A stretch of 59,787 bases of DNA from Niabella agricola. GTDB taxonomy: Bacteria; Bacteroidota; Bacteroidia; Chitinophagales; Chitinophagaceae. Where the stretch lies: contig NZ_JAJHIZ010000001.1 of the NCBI RefSeq assembly GCF_021538615.1, positions 1 through 59,787 on the forward strand, given 5' to 3'. The notes under the pieces were generated by a model. That model had not been told where the DNA came from. It saw nothing but the letters and a program-made list of their open reading frames with translations, and did not search any database. Made by a program: the position numbers and the translations under genes. Of the stretch, positions 18,201 through 26,748 are shown in pieces (within the stretch, counting starts at the first letter, position 1; each line of letters begins with the position of its first letter).

Positions 18201-18767
18201 CTCCTGACTAAATTTGAATTTGGCGGAGCCAATAAGAAAGGCGTTTACTTTGATGAAGTAAACCGCCAGTACCTGCTGAATATCCGGAGTATTTTTGCGG
18301 AAGCCGCCGGAAACCTCGCCGATGCCGGCAAAAAAGAAGAAGCGGTGAAACTGCTGAATAAAGCAGAGGCCGGTATCCTTCCCGAAAACCTGCCCTATGC
18401 CATGACCAGCCGCTATAATCAGCACAATCAAACCGGGCTGATGTACGCAGAAGCCTTCTATAAGGCTGGAAAACTGGATATGGCGCGTAAGGTTATTGCA
18501 TCTATTAAAAAAGACCTGGCCGATCAGCGCAAATACTACAATTATCTCAAGGCAGAAAAGCCGGAATACTTCCAGGGCTTAGCCAATATTGAAGATCCGC
18601 TGAACGAGATTACCCAGGCTGCTGCGGAAGCCATCGAATCGCACTACGATCCATTAAAGAAAGGCGAAAAAACGCCGGTACAGGAGCTAATGCCCCAAGA
18701 AAACGCGCCTGCAAAGGCTGCTGACAGCGCTGGCAAAAGCGCTGCCTCGGATACCTCAAAAAAATAG
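15213..18767 (+). CDS. DUF2723 (GT117-like) multi-spanning membrane protein
   Basis: An 1,184-residue protein. The N-terminal about 600 residues carry roughly ten or more membrane segments. The DUF2723 start is clear: after the first helix comes SLWDCGEFVATAYKLQMAHPPGAP, with the acidic loop residues expected of GT-C glycosyltransferases. A soluble middle follows (QPRERDYAYVGSF, then FGDNDTYPLWYAQEV), and a helical, TPR-like C-terminus ending in a low-complexity Ala/Ser/Lys tail. Eukaryotic TMEM260 of this family is an O-mannosyltransferase. In Bacteroidota a role in protein O-glycosylation is plausible but unproven here. Confidence 0.88.
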   Translation: MNFRKVNNLTGWVVFAIATLTYSLTREARGSLWDCGEFVATAYKLQMAHPPGAPMFSLLGRIFILLFGDNPQTAANAVNFMSALVSAATILFLFWTITHFARKMFAGSGESLTGQQIFTVMTAGTVGALAYTFTDSFWYSAVEGEVYALSSFFTGLVFWAMLKWEHADELAGADEDARARSDRWIVFLFFMMGLSIGVHLLNLLTIPAIVMIYYYRRYTPSVKGSVAAFLIGCAITGIIQVAIIQYSMKAAGLFDIMFVNSFGMPFFSGFTVYFILIALLVAIGLRFKPGVSKTAIILWTAGFFLLAFLPFAFGGTMAAVKIILLLIVGAVLGYFIRPTALKIMKLFLWCFSFMMLGYFMYFTNIIRSSANPAIDMNNVDNPINLVYYLSREQYGTQPLFYGAHYAAEVDYDENGSPYDQGEMKYVKGENKYIPIGRDRSVRYKSSDKQLFVRIWDSSNEQGHADFYADWLGLAKPDPNTGQGSYGAPSYADNINWFMSYQTSFMYMRYFMWNFAGKQNDLQGYGNKRDGNWISGISIMDNARLGDQGQLPESLKQNKAHNVLYMLPFVLGIIGFVYQFLKNRKDWVVTFLLFFFTGMAIVLYLNQPGNQPRERDYAYVGSFYAFAIWIGLSVVALLRSALEKEDKESFQKLLVYGASGTFLITALSSMSSTFGAIIIASLGAAVIYAAVVYIVAFAARALSSGGSNIRTANVLIALLCLAVPGLMAQQGWNDHDRSEKTMAPDLAKDYLESCAPNAILFTFGDNDTYPLWYAQEVENIRPDIRIINTSLLGIDWYINQLRYKINDADSVDVILSPEQIEGHNREYLAFRQPQPGQNIDPNNVYPLYDVIKTFIGARTEDPETGRDVGSPILPFRKFFVPVNKDIVHKNGTANPTDSVPDQWAFEIPASRSGIQRNDLMVLSIIASNQWKRPVYFTAPYGELGFGQNLRKDGLTYRLVPFTVKAPQANWIVDQAYRQMRAGGTSIRDNNEDVMAKNLLTKFEFGGANKKGVYFDEVNRQYLLNIRSIFAEAAGNLADAGKKEEAVKLLNKAEAGILPENLPYAMTSRYNQHNQTGLMYAEAFYKAGKLDMARKVIASIKKDLADQRKYYNYLKAEKPEYFQGLANIEDPLNEITQAAAEAIESHYDPLKKGEKTPVQELMPQENAPAKAADSAGKSAASDTSKK

Positions 18768-18789
18768 GAACAGATTCATACTAATCTCA

Positions 18790-18818
18790 ATCCCCTCCCC
18801 TGTGGAGGGGATTTTTTT
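18790..18818 (+). terminator. terminator after DUF2723
   Basis: ATCCCCTCC (18790-18798) pairs with GGAGGGGAT (18804-18812), loop of 5, followed by a T7 run. Confidence 0.88.
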
Positions 18819-18937
18819 GCTGCAACCTTTCAACATTCAGAATGTTATAAAAGGGGTAAGTTCCTAACCCAGGCTTATATTCCGGAACTTCCGGCAGCAC
18901 CAAGTTGTTTTTAGAAAAATAGTTTTACATTTAATAT

Positions 18938-20035
18938 ATGAGAGGTATCCAATTCTCCGGGTTCGCTGCTGACAATCAGGGCAAAACCCCGTTTGAAAAA
19001 ATGCTCGACCTTTTCATGCAATTGCTTACATACACCAGCGGAGATGCTGCAGAAGCGCTTCAATGGCTAAATGAGCTGGATAAGGAATATCAGCTGGGCA
19101 ATGATGATTACGGAATGGGCGATTTTATAGAAGACCTGAAACAAAAAGGCTATATTACCGAAGACCAGCAAAAAGGCGAAATAAAAATCACTCCCAAAAC
19201 AGAACAGGGCATCCGGAAAAAAAGCCTGGAGGAAATTTTTGGCAAACTCAAAAAAGCCGGGAAGGGCGATCATAAGACCTTTAAACCCGGCCAGGGGGAT
19301 GAGCTGAACCCTGAAACCCGGCCCTTCCGTTTTGGAGATATGCTGGAGCAAATCGATTTTACAGAATCCATCCGCAATGCACAGATCAATCATGGCATTG
19401 ATGCATTCCATATCCGCGAAGATGATCTCAGCATCCGGGAAACTGACTTCAAAACGCAAACCTCCACTGTATTGATGATCGATATTTCTCATTCAATGAT
19501 CCTTTATGGTGAGGACCGCATCACGCCCGCCAAAAAAGTAGCCATGGCGCTAAGCGAGCTGATCACAACCCGGTATCCCAAAGACACACTGGATATTGTG
19601 GTATTTGGCAATGACGCCTGGCCGGTAGAAATAAAAGATCTGCCTTACCTGCAGGTGGGGCCTTATCACACCAATACGGTGGCCGGACTGGAACTGGCAA
19701 TGGATCTTTTACGGCGCAGAAAAAATCCAAACAAACAGATCTTTATGATTACCGACGGGAAGCCCACCTGCCTCAAGATCGGAAAGCGATACTATAAAAA
19801 CAGTTTTGGTTTAGACCGCAAAGTGGTGAACCGTTGCATGAACCTGGCCGCCGCAGGTAAAAAATTAAAGATCCCGATTACCACCTTTATGATCGCAACG
19901 GATCCCTACCTGCAGCGCTTTGTTCAGGAATTTACAGAGATGAACCATGGTAAGGCCTATTTTGCTTCACTCGACAACCTCGGTTCCTTTATTTTTAAGG
20001 ATTTTGAAAGCGGCCGGTCAAAGACCGTGTTTTAA
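18938..20035 (+). CDS. VWA-domain protein of a MoxR/chelatase-like pair
   Basis: A 365-residue soluble protein. The N-terminal about 160 residues are helical and charged. The C-terminal half is a von Willebrand factor A domain with a MIDAS metal site starting LMIDISHSMILYGEDR (DxSxS), a later Thr/Asp region (FMITDGKPT), and TTFMIATDPYLQRFV. It is followed by an AAA+ ATPase gene on the same strand. Such pairs resemble the ChlD/ChlI and MoxR/VWA systems that use ATP to remodel or load cofactors into partner proteins. The client is unknown and no chelatase H subunit is present here. Confidence 0.88.
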   Translation: MRGIQFSGFAADNQGKTPFEKMLDLFMQLLTYTSGDAAEALQWLNELDKEYQLGNDDYGMGDFIEDLKQKGYITEDQQKGEIKITPKTEQGIRKKSLEEIFGKLKKAGKGDHKTFKPGQGDELNPETRPFRFGDMLEQIDFTESIRNAQINHGIDAFHIREDDLSIRETDFKTQTSTVLMIDISHSMILYGEDRITPAKKVAMALSELITTRYPKDTLDIVVFGNDAWPVEIKDLPYLQVGPYHTNTVAGLELAMDLLRRRKNPNKQIFMITDGKPTCLKIGKRYYKNSFGLDRKVVNRCMNLAAAGKKLKIPITTFMIATDPYLQRFVQEFTEMNHGKAYFASLDNLGSFIFKDFESGRSKTVF

Positions 20036-20048
20036 ACGTATTCTTCCC

Positions 20049-20101
20049 ACAACATTTCACCAATACATTTCACTAAACACTTCTTACTAAAATATTCACT
20101 C
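20049..20101 (+). repeat. period 13-14 spacer between the VWA and AAA+ genes
   Basis: The spacer repeats the phrase ACATTTCACYAA with variation roughly every 13-14 bases (twice seven), ending next to the GTG start of the ATPase. It resembles the heptad spacers of the his operon, but the units are less exact. Confidence 0.4.
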
Positions 20102-21625
20102 GTGATTAAAACATTAGGCGCACTAAAAGCATCCGGATATCAATCAAAGTCTATTAAGGAAGAAATCAGGCAGAATTTAATAAAGAAACTGCAGACAGGC
20201 GACACCTCCTTCCCCGGGATCGTGGGGTACGAAGATTCGGTTATCCCCGAAACGGAGCGGGCCCTGCTGAGCAAACACAATATCCTTTTTCTGGGCTTAC
20301 GCGGCCAGGCCAAAACCCGGATGGCACGGCAGATGACGGCATTGCTGGACGAATACATTCCTGTGGTGGAAGGCAGCGACCTCAATGATGATCCGCTGAA
20401 TCCCATTTCCAAATATGCAAGGGACCTCATTGCCGAAAAAGGAGACGATACTCCCATTGCCTGGATCAGCAGAGACCAGCGTTATGGCGAAAAACTAGCC
20501 ACACCGGATGTAAGCGTTGCCGACCTCATCGGGGACATTGACCCCATTAAAGCCGCCAATCTGAAACTGAGCTTTGACGATGAAAGGGTGCTTCACTACG
20601 GCATCATTCCCCGTAGCAACCGGTGCATCTTTGTGATCAATGAACTGCCCGATTTGCAGGCACGCATCCAGGTATCCTTGTTCAACATTCTTGAAGAGGG
20701 CGACATCCAGATACGGGGATTCAAGCTCCGGCTGCCTCTCGATATCCTTTTTGTATTTACGGCCAACCCGGAAGACTATACCAACCGTGGTTCCATTGTA
20801 ACGCCTTTAAAAGACCGGATACAAAGCCAGATCTTAACACACTATCCCCGCACCCTGGAACATGCGCTGGAGATCACCGAGCAGGAAGCCGGCATTCACG
20901 AAGCGCAAAAAGAACGGGTAAAGGTCAGCGATCTTGTAAAACGACTGATTGAGCAGGTAGCCTTTGAAGCCCGTAACAGCGAGCTGGTAGATAAAAAAAG
21001 CGGCGTCAGCGCCCGGCTTACGATTTCAGCCTTTGAAAACGCCGTCAGTACCGCCGAGCGCAGGGCACTGGTCAACAATGAAAACTCCACCCAGGTCTGG
21101 ATCTCCGATCTGTCGGGCATCATCCCCTCCATCACCGGAAAAGTAGAGCTGGTATATGAGGGGGAACAGGAAGGCCCTTTCCAGGTAGCAATGAACCTGG
21201 TAGACAAAGCCATCCGTTCGCAATTTATCCAGTATTTTCCCAACCCCGAGCAACTGAGCAAACGGAAAAATACGGGGAAGCCATCCGTGCAGAGCAAAGC
21301 CGATGACAACCCCTACAAACCGATCATTAACTGGTTCGACAAAGGCAATACGCTCAATATTGATTTCAATACTACCGATAACAATAAAGTACAGCAGCTC
21401 TACCAGGTAGACGGGCTTTACGCGCTGGTAAAGAAATATTTCGCCGGAGCCAATGAATTGCAGGCTGCGCTATTAATGGAGTTTGTGCTTTTTGGTCTTT
21501 CTTCCTACTCACTGATCAGCAAAAAACTTTTTGAAACAAAAGTTGAATTTAAGGATCTTTTCGGAAGCATGCTGGGGTCCGCTACCGGCGAATATGAGCA
21601 TTTCGGGTTCGAAGAAGATGAATAA
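20102..21625 (+). CDS. AAA+ ATPase, magnesium-chelatase/MoxR type
   Basis: A 507-residue protein. The P-loop is FLGLRGQAKTRMA (a GxxGxxKT variant), Walker B is CIFVINELPDL, and a sensor-1 stretch FVFTANPEDYTNRG is followed by PLKDRIQSQI. The helical lid domain contains SARLTISAFENAV. The start is GTG at 20102, the first start in frame after the VWA gene (66-base gap). It probably forms a ring that works with the upstream VWA protein. The last about 120 residues have no motif that I recognise. Confidence 0.9.
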   Translation: MIKTLGALKASGYQSKSIKEEIRQNLIKKLQTGDTSFPGIVGYEDSVIPETERALLSKHNILFLGLRGQAKTRMARQMTALLDEYIPVVEGSDLNDDPLNPISKYARDLIAEKGDDTPIAWISRDQRYGEKLATPDVSVADLIGDIDPIKAANLKLSFDDERVLHYGIIPRSNRCIFVINELPDLQARIQVSLFNILEEGDIQIRGFKLRLPLDILFVFTANPEDYTNRGSIVTPLKDRIQSQILTHYPRTLEHALEITEQEAGIHEAQKERVKVSDLVKRLIEQVAFEARNSELVDKKSGVSARLTISAFENAVSTAERRALVNNENSTQVWISDLSGIIPSITGKVELVYEGEQEGPFQVAMNLVDKAIRSQFIQYFPNPEQLSKRKNTGKPSVQSKADDNPYKPIINWFDKGNTLNIDFNTTDNNKVQQLYQVDGLYALVKKYFAGANELQAALLMEFVLFGLSSYSLISKKLFETKVEFKDLFGSMLGSATGEYEHFGFEEDE

Positions 21626-21731
21626 AAACCAGGATGGTTTTTCATTTGTTAAACCAAGCATAAAACCATCCCGGTTATAATTTGCACAACAACTGGAATA
21701 TTCCTGATATTTTTTTGCCGCAATCGCGAAA

Positions 21732-21739
21732 TAGCTTTG
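21732..21739 (+). promoter_or_regulatory. -7 element before DUF4822
   Basis: TAGCTTTG matches TAnnTTTG, 21 bases before the start codon. Confidence 0.6.
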
Positions 21740-21760
21740 CAGTAAACAAAATATATAGTA

Positions 21761-22237
21761 ATGAGAATTTCAGTATTTGTGGCGGCATCCGCACTTTTCC
21801 TCAGCCTTTTCACCGCCTGTTCAAAAGATAAGGATCAAACTCCTGTTCCGGCTCAAACACCCAGTGAAATACTGGCATCGACTGCCTGGGAAACTACCAG
21901 CGCCAAAAATGCACAGGGAGCCCAGGTGGCCCTTACCGATGACAATGTGAAGAACTTTGTTGGATTTGCCTATTTCAAAGCCAGTACTAAGTTCACGATG
22001 TATAATTTAGACAATTCTCCTAAAATGAAGGGAGATTGGTGGCTTTCGCCGGATGGTAAAACAAGATTTATTATCGCCAGGAACGATGCTGGTACTGAAT
22101 TATTCAGACGTGAGGTAGAGATCACCGTACTGGCCAGGACAGAATTTACATACAGGATCTATCCAAATGCAGCAAATAAGGCGGTGTATTTCGATATTGT
22201 TCATACACCGACTACCCATGTCGAGCCGGGGATATAA
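21761..22237 (+). CDS. DUF4822 lipoprotein
   Basis: A 158-residue protein with a lipoprotein signal (LFLSLFTAC, lipid Cys at about residue 20) followed by a DUF4822 domain. Typical stretches are AWETTSAKNAQG, GFAYFKASTKFTMYNLDNSPKMKGDWWLSPDGKTR-type sequence (seen from about residue 67), TEFTYRIYP and YFDIVHTPT. It is probably a beta-barrel or lipocalin-like domain facing the periplasm. The function is unknown. It has its own promoter and terminator, so it is likely monocistronic. Confidence 0.82.
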   Translation: MRISVFVAASALFLSLFTACSKDKDQTPVPAQTPSEILASTAWETTSAKNAQGAQVALTDDNVKNFVGFAYFKASTKFTMYNLDNSPKMKGDWWLSPDGKTRFIIARNDAGTELFRREVEITVLARTEFTYRIYPNAANKAVYFDIVHTPTTHVEPGI

Positions 22238-22258
22238 TAAATAGAATATTCGTGTCCT

Positions 22259-22286
22259 AAGGTCTGCCTCCGGGCGGGCCTTTTTG
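22259..22286 (+). terminator. terminator after DUF4822
   Basis: A 10-bp stem, 22259-22268 with 22273-22282, includes two G-T pairs, has loop TCCG and ends in T5. Confidence 0.75.
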
Positions 22287-22476
22287 TTATATGTCTTTTC
22301 TCCCACGTCATAGCTGCGTTGCACCGGACCTTAAGCGATGAATCCTGGTGGCCAAACGAATGCCGATCCCAGTTGTCCGGCGCTGCCACCATAACACCCC
22401 GGCTTCTTTAAGCAGTAGAACGGACGTTTCTGCAGGTTGCAACGATTTCCTATATTTAGGAAATATTCAAAAAACC

Positions 22477-23319
22477 ATGCCTGCCGATATTCCCGTTTTG
22501 AACCTGGATGCCTTTACCTTTCGCGATGTAAATGGTATCACTATATTAAACCACGTGCTTAAAGGCAACAACCGGATCACCAGGCCCCATAAGCATGACT
22601 TTTATTTATTTTTTCTGATTGACCAAAGCAGCGGCAGCCACACCATTGATTTTACAGAGCATCAGGTAAGCAACCACCAGCTCCACGTATTATTGCCCGG
22701 TCAGGTGCATCATTGGAACCTGAACAGGGCAACTACCGGCTTTCAGCTGATGATCAGCGAGGCCATTTTTCAATCCATGATCAATTACCTCAACTTCAGC
22801 CCGTTGTTTTATTACAAACACCCGGTATTATCCCTTCCCCAGGATCGTTTCGGGATTTTTTATCATGAGTTCCAGCAGCTGGATGAAGAGCTGCGGGCTC
22901 CACGTCCCAATCTGGACATTATTTATACGCGAAGTAAATTAATTGTTCAGCTACTGGGGAAAGAACAGGAAGCGCAATTCGAGATCATTCAGAAAATGAA
23001 ATCCAATCCGCTGATCATCCGGTATACCACCATGATTAATGAACAATTCCGCGAACAACGATCCGTTGCCTATTATGCCCGGCAGCTCAACATCACCCCA
23101 AATTACCTCAACATACTCTGTAAACGCTTCTTATTTGTATCGGCAAATGAGCTGATTCAAAAAAGGCTTATCCTCGAAGCCAAGCGCCTGCTGGGCATTT
23201 CGGGCAAAAGCATCAAGGAAATCGCCTATGACTTGGGGTTCTATGATACAGCCAATTTTTCCAACTTTTTCAAATCCCATACCGGCATTGCTCCAAGGGC
23301 ATTCCGGGAGCAGCCGTAA
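22477..23319 (+). CDS. AraC-family transcriptional regulator
   Basis: About 280 residues. An N-terminal cupin-like sensing part (RPHKHDFYLFFLIDQ, HVLLPGQVHHW) is followed by a C-terminal double helix-turn-helix (YARQLNITPNYLNILCKRF; IKEIAYDLGFYDTANFSNFFKSHTGIAP). The frame extends upstream to 22348, but the ATG at 22477 (MPADIPVLNLDAF) fits the family start and lies about 20 bases after a TATATTTA promoter-like sequence. The target is not evident; the gene is convergent with a thioesterase gene. Confidence 0.9.
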   Translation: MPADIPVLNLDAFTFRDVNGITILNHVLKGNNRITRPHKHDFYLFFLIDQSSGSHTIDFTEHQVSNHQLHVLLPGQVHHWNLNRATTGFQLMISEAIFQSMINYLNFSPLFYYKHPVLSLPQDRFGIFYHEFQQLDEELRAPRPNLDIIYTRSKLIVQLLGKEQEAQFEIIQKMKSNPLIIRYTTMINEQFREQRSVAYYARQLNITPNYLNILCKRFLFVSANELIQKRLILEAKRLLGISGKSIKEIAYDLGFYDTANFSNFFKSHTGIAPRAFREQP

Positions 23320-23347
23320 AACCGGCCGCTTCCAAACAGCCGGTTTT
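23318..23347. terminator. bidirectional terminator between AraC and thioesterase
   Basis: AAAACCGGC (23318-23326) pairs with GCCGGTTTT (23339-23347) and serves both convergent genes. It overlaps the end of the thioesterase gene. Confidence 0.65.
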
Positions 23348-23792
23348 ACTCCGATGGTTCCAGCCATTTAAAATCCGCTGCCAGCGGCATTGCTCCATAT
23401 GCAGCCGCAACCACCGAAGGAGGAACGGTAAGTTTCCGCTTCAGGGTATCGATCCACGCCCCTTCAAGCGTAATGACGGCCGCAAGGATTTGCGCTTCTT
23501 TATAAATATGATGCCGCATGGCCCAGCGGCTGAAATCCCTCCGGGACTGGGTTAATTCAAGGTCGATCGTAACGGTATCCTCCAGCCGTATCTCTTTTTT
23601 AAAAACACATTCCTCCCGGAAAATAACCGGTCCCACATGCAGTTCAGTCATCTTCGCCGTAGTCAACCCCTTTTTAGAAAGGAAGCTGATCCGGCAATAG
23701 GCGCCCCAGTCGTAATAAACACTATGCCGTAAATGTCCGTTCAGGTCAAGGTCGGCCCAGCGGATCTGTAATGCTTGAATAAAACGTTCCAT
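23346..23792 (-). CDS. acyl-CoA thioesterase, hotdog fold
   Basis: A 148-residue single hotdog-domain protein. The N-terminal IRWADLDLNGHLRHSVYYDW is the 4-hydroxybenzoyl-CoA/YbgC thioesterase active-site region (catalytic Asp, then the Asn-Gly-His helix). It hydrolyses acyl-CoA thioesters of unknown chain type. It is convergent with the AraC gene and shares its terminator. There is no signal peptide, so it is cytoplasmic. Confidence 0.85.
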   Translation of the reverse strand: MERFIQALQIRWADLDLNGHLRHSVYYDWGAYCRISFLSKKGLTTAKMTELHVGPVIFREECVFKKEIRLEDTVTIDLELTQSRRDFSRWAMRHHIYKEAQILAAVITLEGAWIDTLKRKLTVPPSVVAAAYGAMPLAADFKWLEPSE

Positions 23793-23931
23793 ATGTTACT
23801 ATTGATGCAGGTTCTGCATTATTAACAAACTTACATACTGTTCTGCATTAAAATTATCAAAAAGGGTCGCTATATTTACCGTTTCAATCTAAAAAGAATC
23901 TAATTTTCACAGCGTGTAAAACAAAGAAATG

Positions 23932-24666
23932 ATGAAGTATGTGCTCACTATCGGGTTACTGACTGCAGGCAGCGTATCCCTTTTTGCCCAGGCAAAGCCC
24001 AAACCCAAAACGGCAACGGTAAAAAAACCGGTAACGGCCCCCGTTTCCACCACTGCCCCTGCTTTAAAAACACTGGCCGATTCAGCCAGCTATGCCATCG
24101 GTGTCAATATTGCCCAATCCATTAAAAAAGATATCGGAGACCTGAATACCAACGTGATGATGGATGCCATGAAAGCCACATTTGGCGGCAAAAAGCCAGT
24201 GCTGAGTGATGAGACGCTGACAAGCGTTATGATGGCTTATTCAGAGAAAGCCAAAGAAGCCCAGTCGCAGGCTACCATTAATGCCGGCCGCACGTTTCTC
24301 GAAAAAAACAAAACCCAACCTGGCGTTAAAACAACAGCCAGCGGTCTGCAATATATCGTATTAACGGAAGGCACCGGCGTAAAACCGGCTGCCGAAGACA
24401 CAGCCATCTGTCACTACAAGGGCTCGTTACTGGACAGTACCGAATTCGACAACTCTTATGACCGCGGAGAGCCACTGACCATTCCGGTGTCGGCTGTTAT
24501 CAAAGGCTGGACCGAAGGCCTGCAATTGATGAACAAAGGATCGAAATATAAATTCTTTATTCCCTATGAGCTGGGATATGGATTACGGGGCGCTCCTCCC
24601 ACGATTCCCGGAGGAAGCGTGCTCATATTTGAGGTAGAGCTGGTAGATGTAAAGAAAAAAGGATAA
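23932..24666 (+). CDS. FKBP-type peptidyl-prolyl isomerase, Mip/FkpA-like
   Basis: About 244 residues with a signal peptide (MKYVLTIGLLTAGSV, cleavage near SLFAQ). A Lys/Pro/Thr-rich linker leads to an N-terminal dimerisation domain (ASYAIGVNIAQSIKKDIG) and a C-terminal FKBP domain starting TTASGLQYIVLTEGTG, with VSAVIKGWTEGLQLM and the pocket residues IPYELGYG. It likely assists folding in the periplasm. An ATG one codon earlier (23929) is equally possible. Confidence 0.92.
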   Translation: MKYVLTIGLLTAGSVSLFAQAKPKPKTATVKKPVTAPVSTTAPALKTLADSASYAIGVNIAQSIKKDIGDLNTNVMMDAMKATFGGKKPVLSDETLTSVMMAYSEKAKEAQSQATINAGRTFLEKNKTQPGVKTTASGLQYIVLTEGTGVKPAAEDTAICHYKGSLLDSTEFDNSYDRGEPLTIPVSAVIKGWTEGLQLMNKGSKYKFFIPYELGYGLRGAPPTIPGGSVLIFEVELVDVKKKG

Positions 24667-24681
24667 GCGCCATCCCGCTAT

Positions 24682-24719
24682 AATCGCCCTTGTTTTATAA
24701 AGCAGGGGCGATTTCTTTT
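24682..24719 (+). terminator. terminator after FKBP
   Basis: AATCGCCC (24682-24689) pairs with GGGCGATT (24706-24713) around a long loop, followed by a T-rich tail. Confidence 0.7.
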
Positions 24720-24742
24720 AAAGCTGGTTGCCATCCCCCTGT

Positions 24743-25249
24743 TTAAAAGATCAGTTTATGCGTTTGTTTGATCACCCCCATCACAAACACGCTTTGCACA
24801 TGCCCCAGGTTTTCTACCTGGCTCAACCGGTTCACATGAAAATCATAAAAGCCCGCCATATCTTTTGCCAGCACTTTCAGCATAAAATCGAACTCGCCGG
24901 AAATACTGTAGCACTCTACTACTTCATCCAGTCCGTTAATGGCCTGTATAAATTTTAACCCGGCTTTTTTATCGTGTTGTTTCAGCGAAACATAACAGAT
25001 CACCATCAACCCCTTATCCAGTTTTTGAGCATCCAGTAGCGTTGCATACTGCCGGATCACGCCGCGCTCCTCCAGCCGGCGGATCCGCTCATGCACAGGC
25101 GTTGGACTCAGGTGCACCCGGGAGGCAATTTCCGTTACCGACATCCGCGCATGTTCCTGCAGGAGCTTCAAAATTTCAAGGTCCTTGCCATCCAGGTCCG
25201 GAGGCGTCTGCGGCATAGCCGATTCTTCTGTTTTTGGGATTCGCTTCAT
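24743..25249 (-). CDS. Lrp/AsnC-family regulator
   Basis: A 168-residue protein with an N-terminal winged HTH (DLEILKLLQEHARMSVTEIASRVHLSPTPVHERIRRLEERGVI) and a C-terminal RAM/ACT-like ligand domain (VECYSISGEFDFMLKVLAKD). It is divergent from ahcY with a 118-base spacer that contains the ahcY promoter, so control of ahcY or of itself is a fair guess. The ligand is probably an amino acid, judged only from the family. Confidence 0.93.
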   Translation of the reverse strand: MKRIPKTEESAMPQTPPDLDGKDLEILKLLQEHARMSVTEIASRVHLSPTPVHERIRRLEERGVIRQYATLLDAQKLDKGLMVICYVSLKQHDKKAGLKFIQAINGLDEVVECYSISGEFDFMLKVLAKDMAGFYDFHVNRLSQVENLGHVQSVFVMGVIKQTHKLIF

Positions 25250-25339
25250 TTATATGTAGCATTTTTACCCATAAATATAATACTTTACAGGAAATATCAC
25301 TTATTAGCGAGAATTAACATAGTGTTTTTTACTAAGTCT

Positions 25340-25347
25340 TATCTTTG
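25340..25347 (+). promoter_or_regulatory. -7 element of ahcY
   Basis: TATCTTTG matches TAnnTTTG, 20 bases before the ahcY start codon, in the Lrp-ahcY divergent region. Confidence 0.7.
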
Positions 25348-25367
25348 TTGTTTAAAAAACTTACAAT

Positions 25368-26696
25368 ATGTCCACCGTAACAAAAACCCAGATAGACTTT
25401 GACCTGAAATACAAAGTTGCTGATATCAGCCTCGCCGAATGGGGCCGCAAAGAAATCCGCCTGGCCGAAGCAGAAATGCCCGGTTTGATGAGCATCCGTA
25501 AAGAATATGCCGGTTCCCAGCCCTTAAAAGGTGCACGTATTGCCGGTTGCCTGCATATGACCATTCAAACTGCGGTGTTGATTGAAACACTGGTAGCCCT
25601 GGGTGCTGAAGTAAAATGGAGTTCCTGTAATATTTTCTCTACACAAGATCATGCCGCTGCCGCTATTGCTGCTGCAGGAATCGGCGTATTTGCCTGGAAG
25701 GGACAAACCCAGCAGGAAGCTGACTGGTGTATTGAACAAACCCTGTTCTTTGGCGGTGCAGACCGTCCGTTGAACATGATCCTGGATGACGGAGGCGACC
25801 TTACCAATATGGTACTGGATACCTACCCCGAACTGGTACAGCATGTAAAAGGGATCAGCGAAGAAACCACCACCGGCGTACACCGTTTATATGAACGAGT
25901 AGCAAAAGGCACGCTTCCTATGCCCGCGATTAATGTGAACGATTCGGTTACAAAATCCAAATTTGATAACAAATATGGCTGTAAAGAATCACTGGTAGAT
26001 GCCATCCGCCGCGCTACAGACATAATGCTGGCAGGAAAGGTGGCTGTTGTGGGTGGTTACGGGGATGTGGGTAAAGGATCTGCAGCTTCTTTAAGCGGTG
26101 CCGGATGCCGTGTGATCGTAACCGAAATTGACCCAATCTGCGCACTTCAGGCTGCAATGGACGGCTATGAAGTAAAGAAGATGATCGACGCAGTGAAAGA
26201 AGCCGATATCGTGGTTACAGCCAGCGGATGCCGCGACCTGATCACCGGAGAGCATTTTAAAGCCATGAAAGATAAAGCCATTGTTTGCAATATCGGGCAT
26301 TTTGATATTGAGATCGACGTAGCCTGGTTAAATCAGCACTACGGTCAAACCAAGGATACGATTAAACCCCAGGTGGATCTTTACAATATTGATGGCAAAG
26401 ACATTATTTTACTGGCCGAAGGCCGCCTGGTAAACCTGGGTTGCGCCACGGGGCACCCCAGCTTTGTAATGAGCAACTCTTTCTCCAACCAAACCCTGGC
26501 TCAGATAGAATTGTGGACCAACAATGATCAATATGAGAACAAGGTATATGTGCTTCCCAAACACCTGGATGAGAAAGTAGCACGGTTACACCTGGCGAAG
26601 ATCGGTGTGGAACTGGACACACTTACTCCTGCACAGTCTGCATACCTGGGCATCCCGGCCGAAGGTCCGTTCAAACCGGAGCTGTACAGATATTAA
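25368..26696 (+). CDS. ahcY: adenosylhomocysteinase
   Basis: A 442-residue NAD-dependent enzyme that splits S-adenosylhomocysteine into adenosine and homocysteine, clearing the inhibitor of methyltransferases. Clear signatures are [29 protein letters not shown], the NAD Rossmann motif [24 protein letters not shown], and [20 protein letters not shown]. It ends in the conserved YRY C-terminus. It has its own promoter and terminator and appears monocistronic. Confidence 0.97.
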   Translation: MSTVTKTQIDFDLKYKVADISLAEWGRKEIRLAEAEMPGLMSIRKEYAGSQPLKGARIAGCLHMTIQTAVLIETLVALGAEVKWSSCNIFSTQDHAAAAIAAAGIGVFAWKGQTQQEADWCIEQTLFFGGADRPLNMILDDGGDLTNMVLDTYPELVQHVKGISEETTTGVHRLYERVAKGTLPMPAINVNDSVTKSKFDNKYGCKESLVDAIRRATDIMLAGKVAVVGGYGDVGKGSAASLSGAGCRVIVTEIDPICALQAAMDGYEVKKMIDAVKEADIVVTASGCRDLITGEHFKAMKDKAIVCNIGHFDIEIDVAWLNQHYGQTKDTIKPQVDLYNIDGKDIILLAEGRLVNLGCATGHPSFVMSNSFSNQTLAQIELWTNNDQYENKVYVLPKHLDEKVARLHLAKIGVELDTLTPAQSAYLGIPAEGPFKPELYRY

Positions 26697-26715
26697 TCAC
26701 CTTTTTAATATTCCC

Positions 26716-26748
26716 AAGCCGCATCCCTGCCAGGATGCGGCTTTTTTT
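26716..26748 (+). terminator. terminator after ahcY
   Basis: AAGCCGCATCC (26716-26726) pairs with GGATGCGGCTT (26733-26743), loop of 6, then a T run. Confidence 0.93.

Noticed and set aside
25250..25367. SAM or SAH riboswitch before ahcY
   Set aside because: The space between promoter and start codon is only about 20 bases, too short for a riboswitch.
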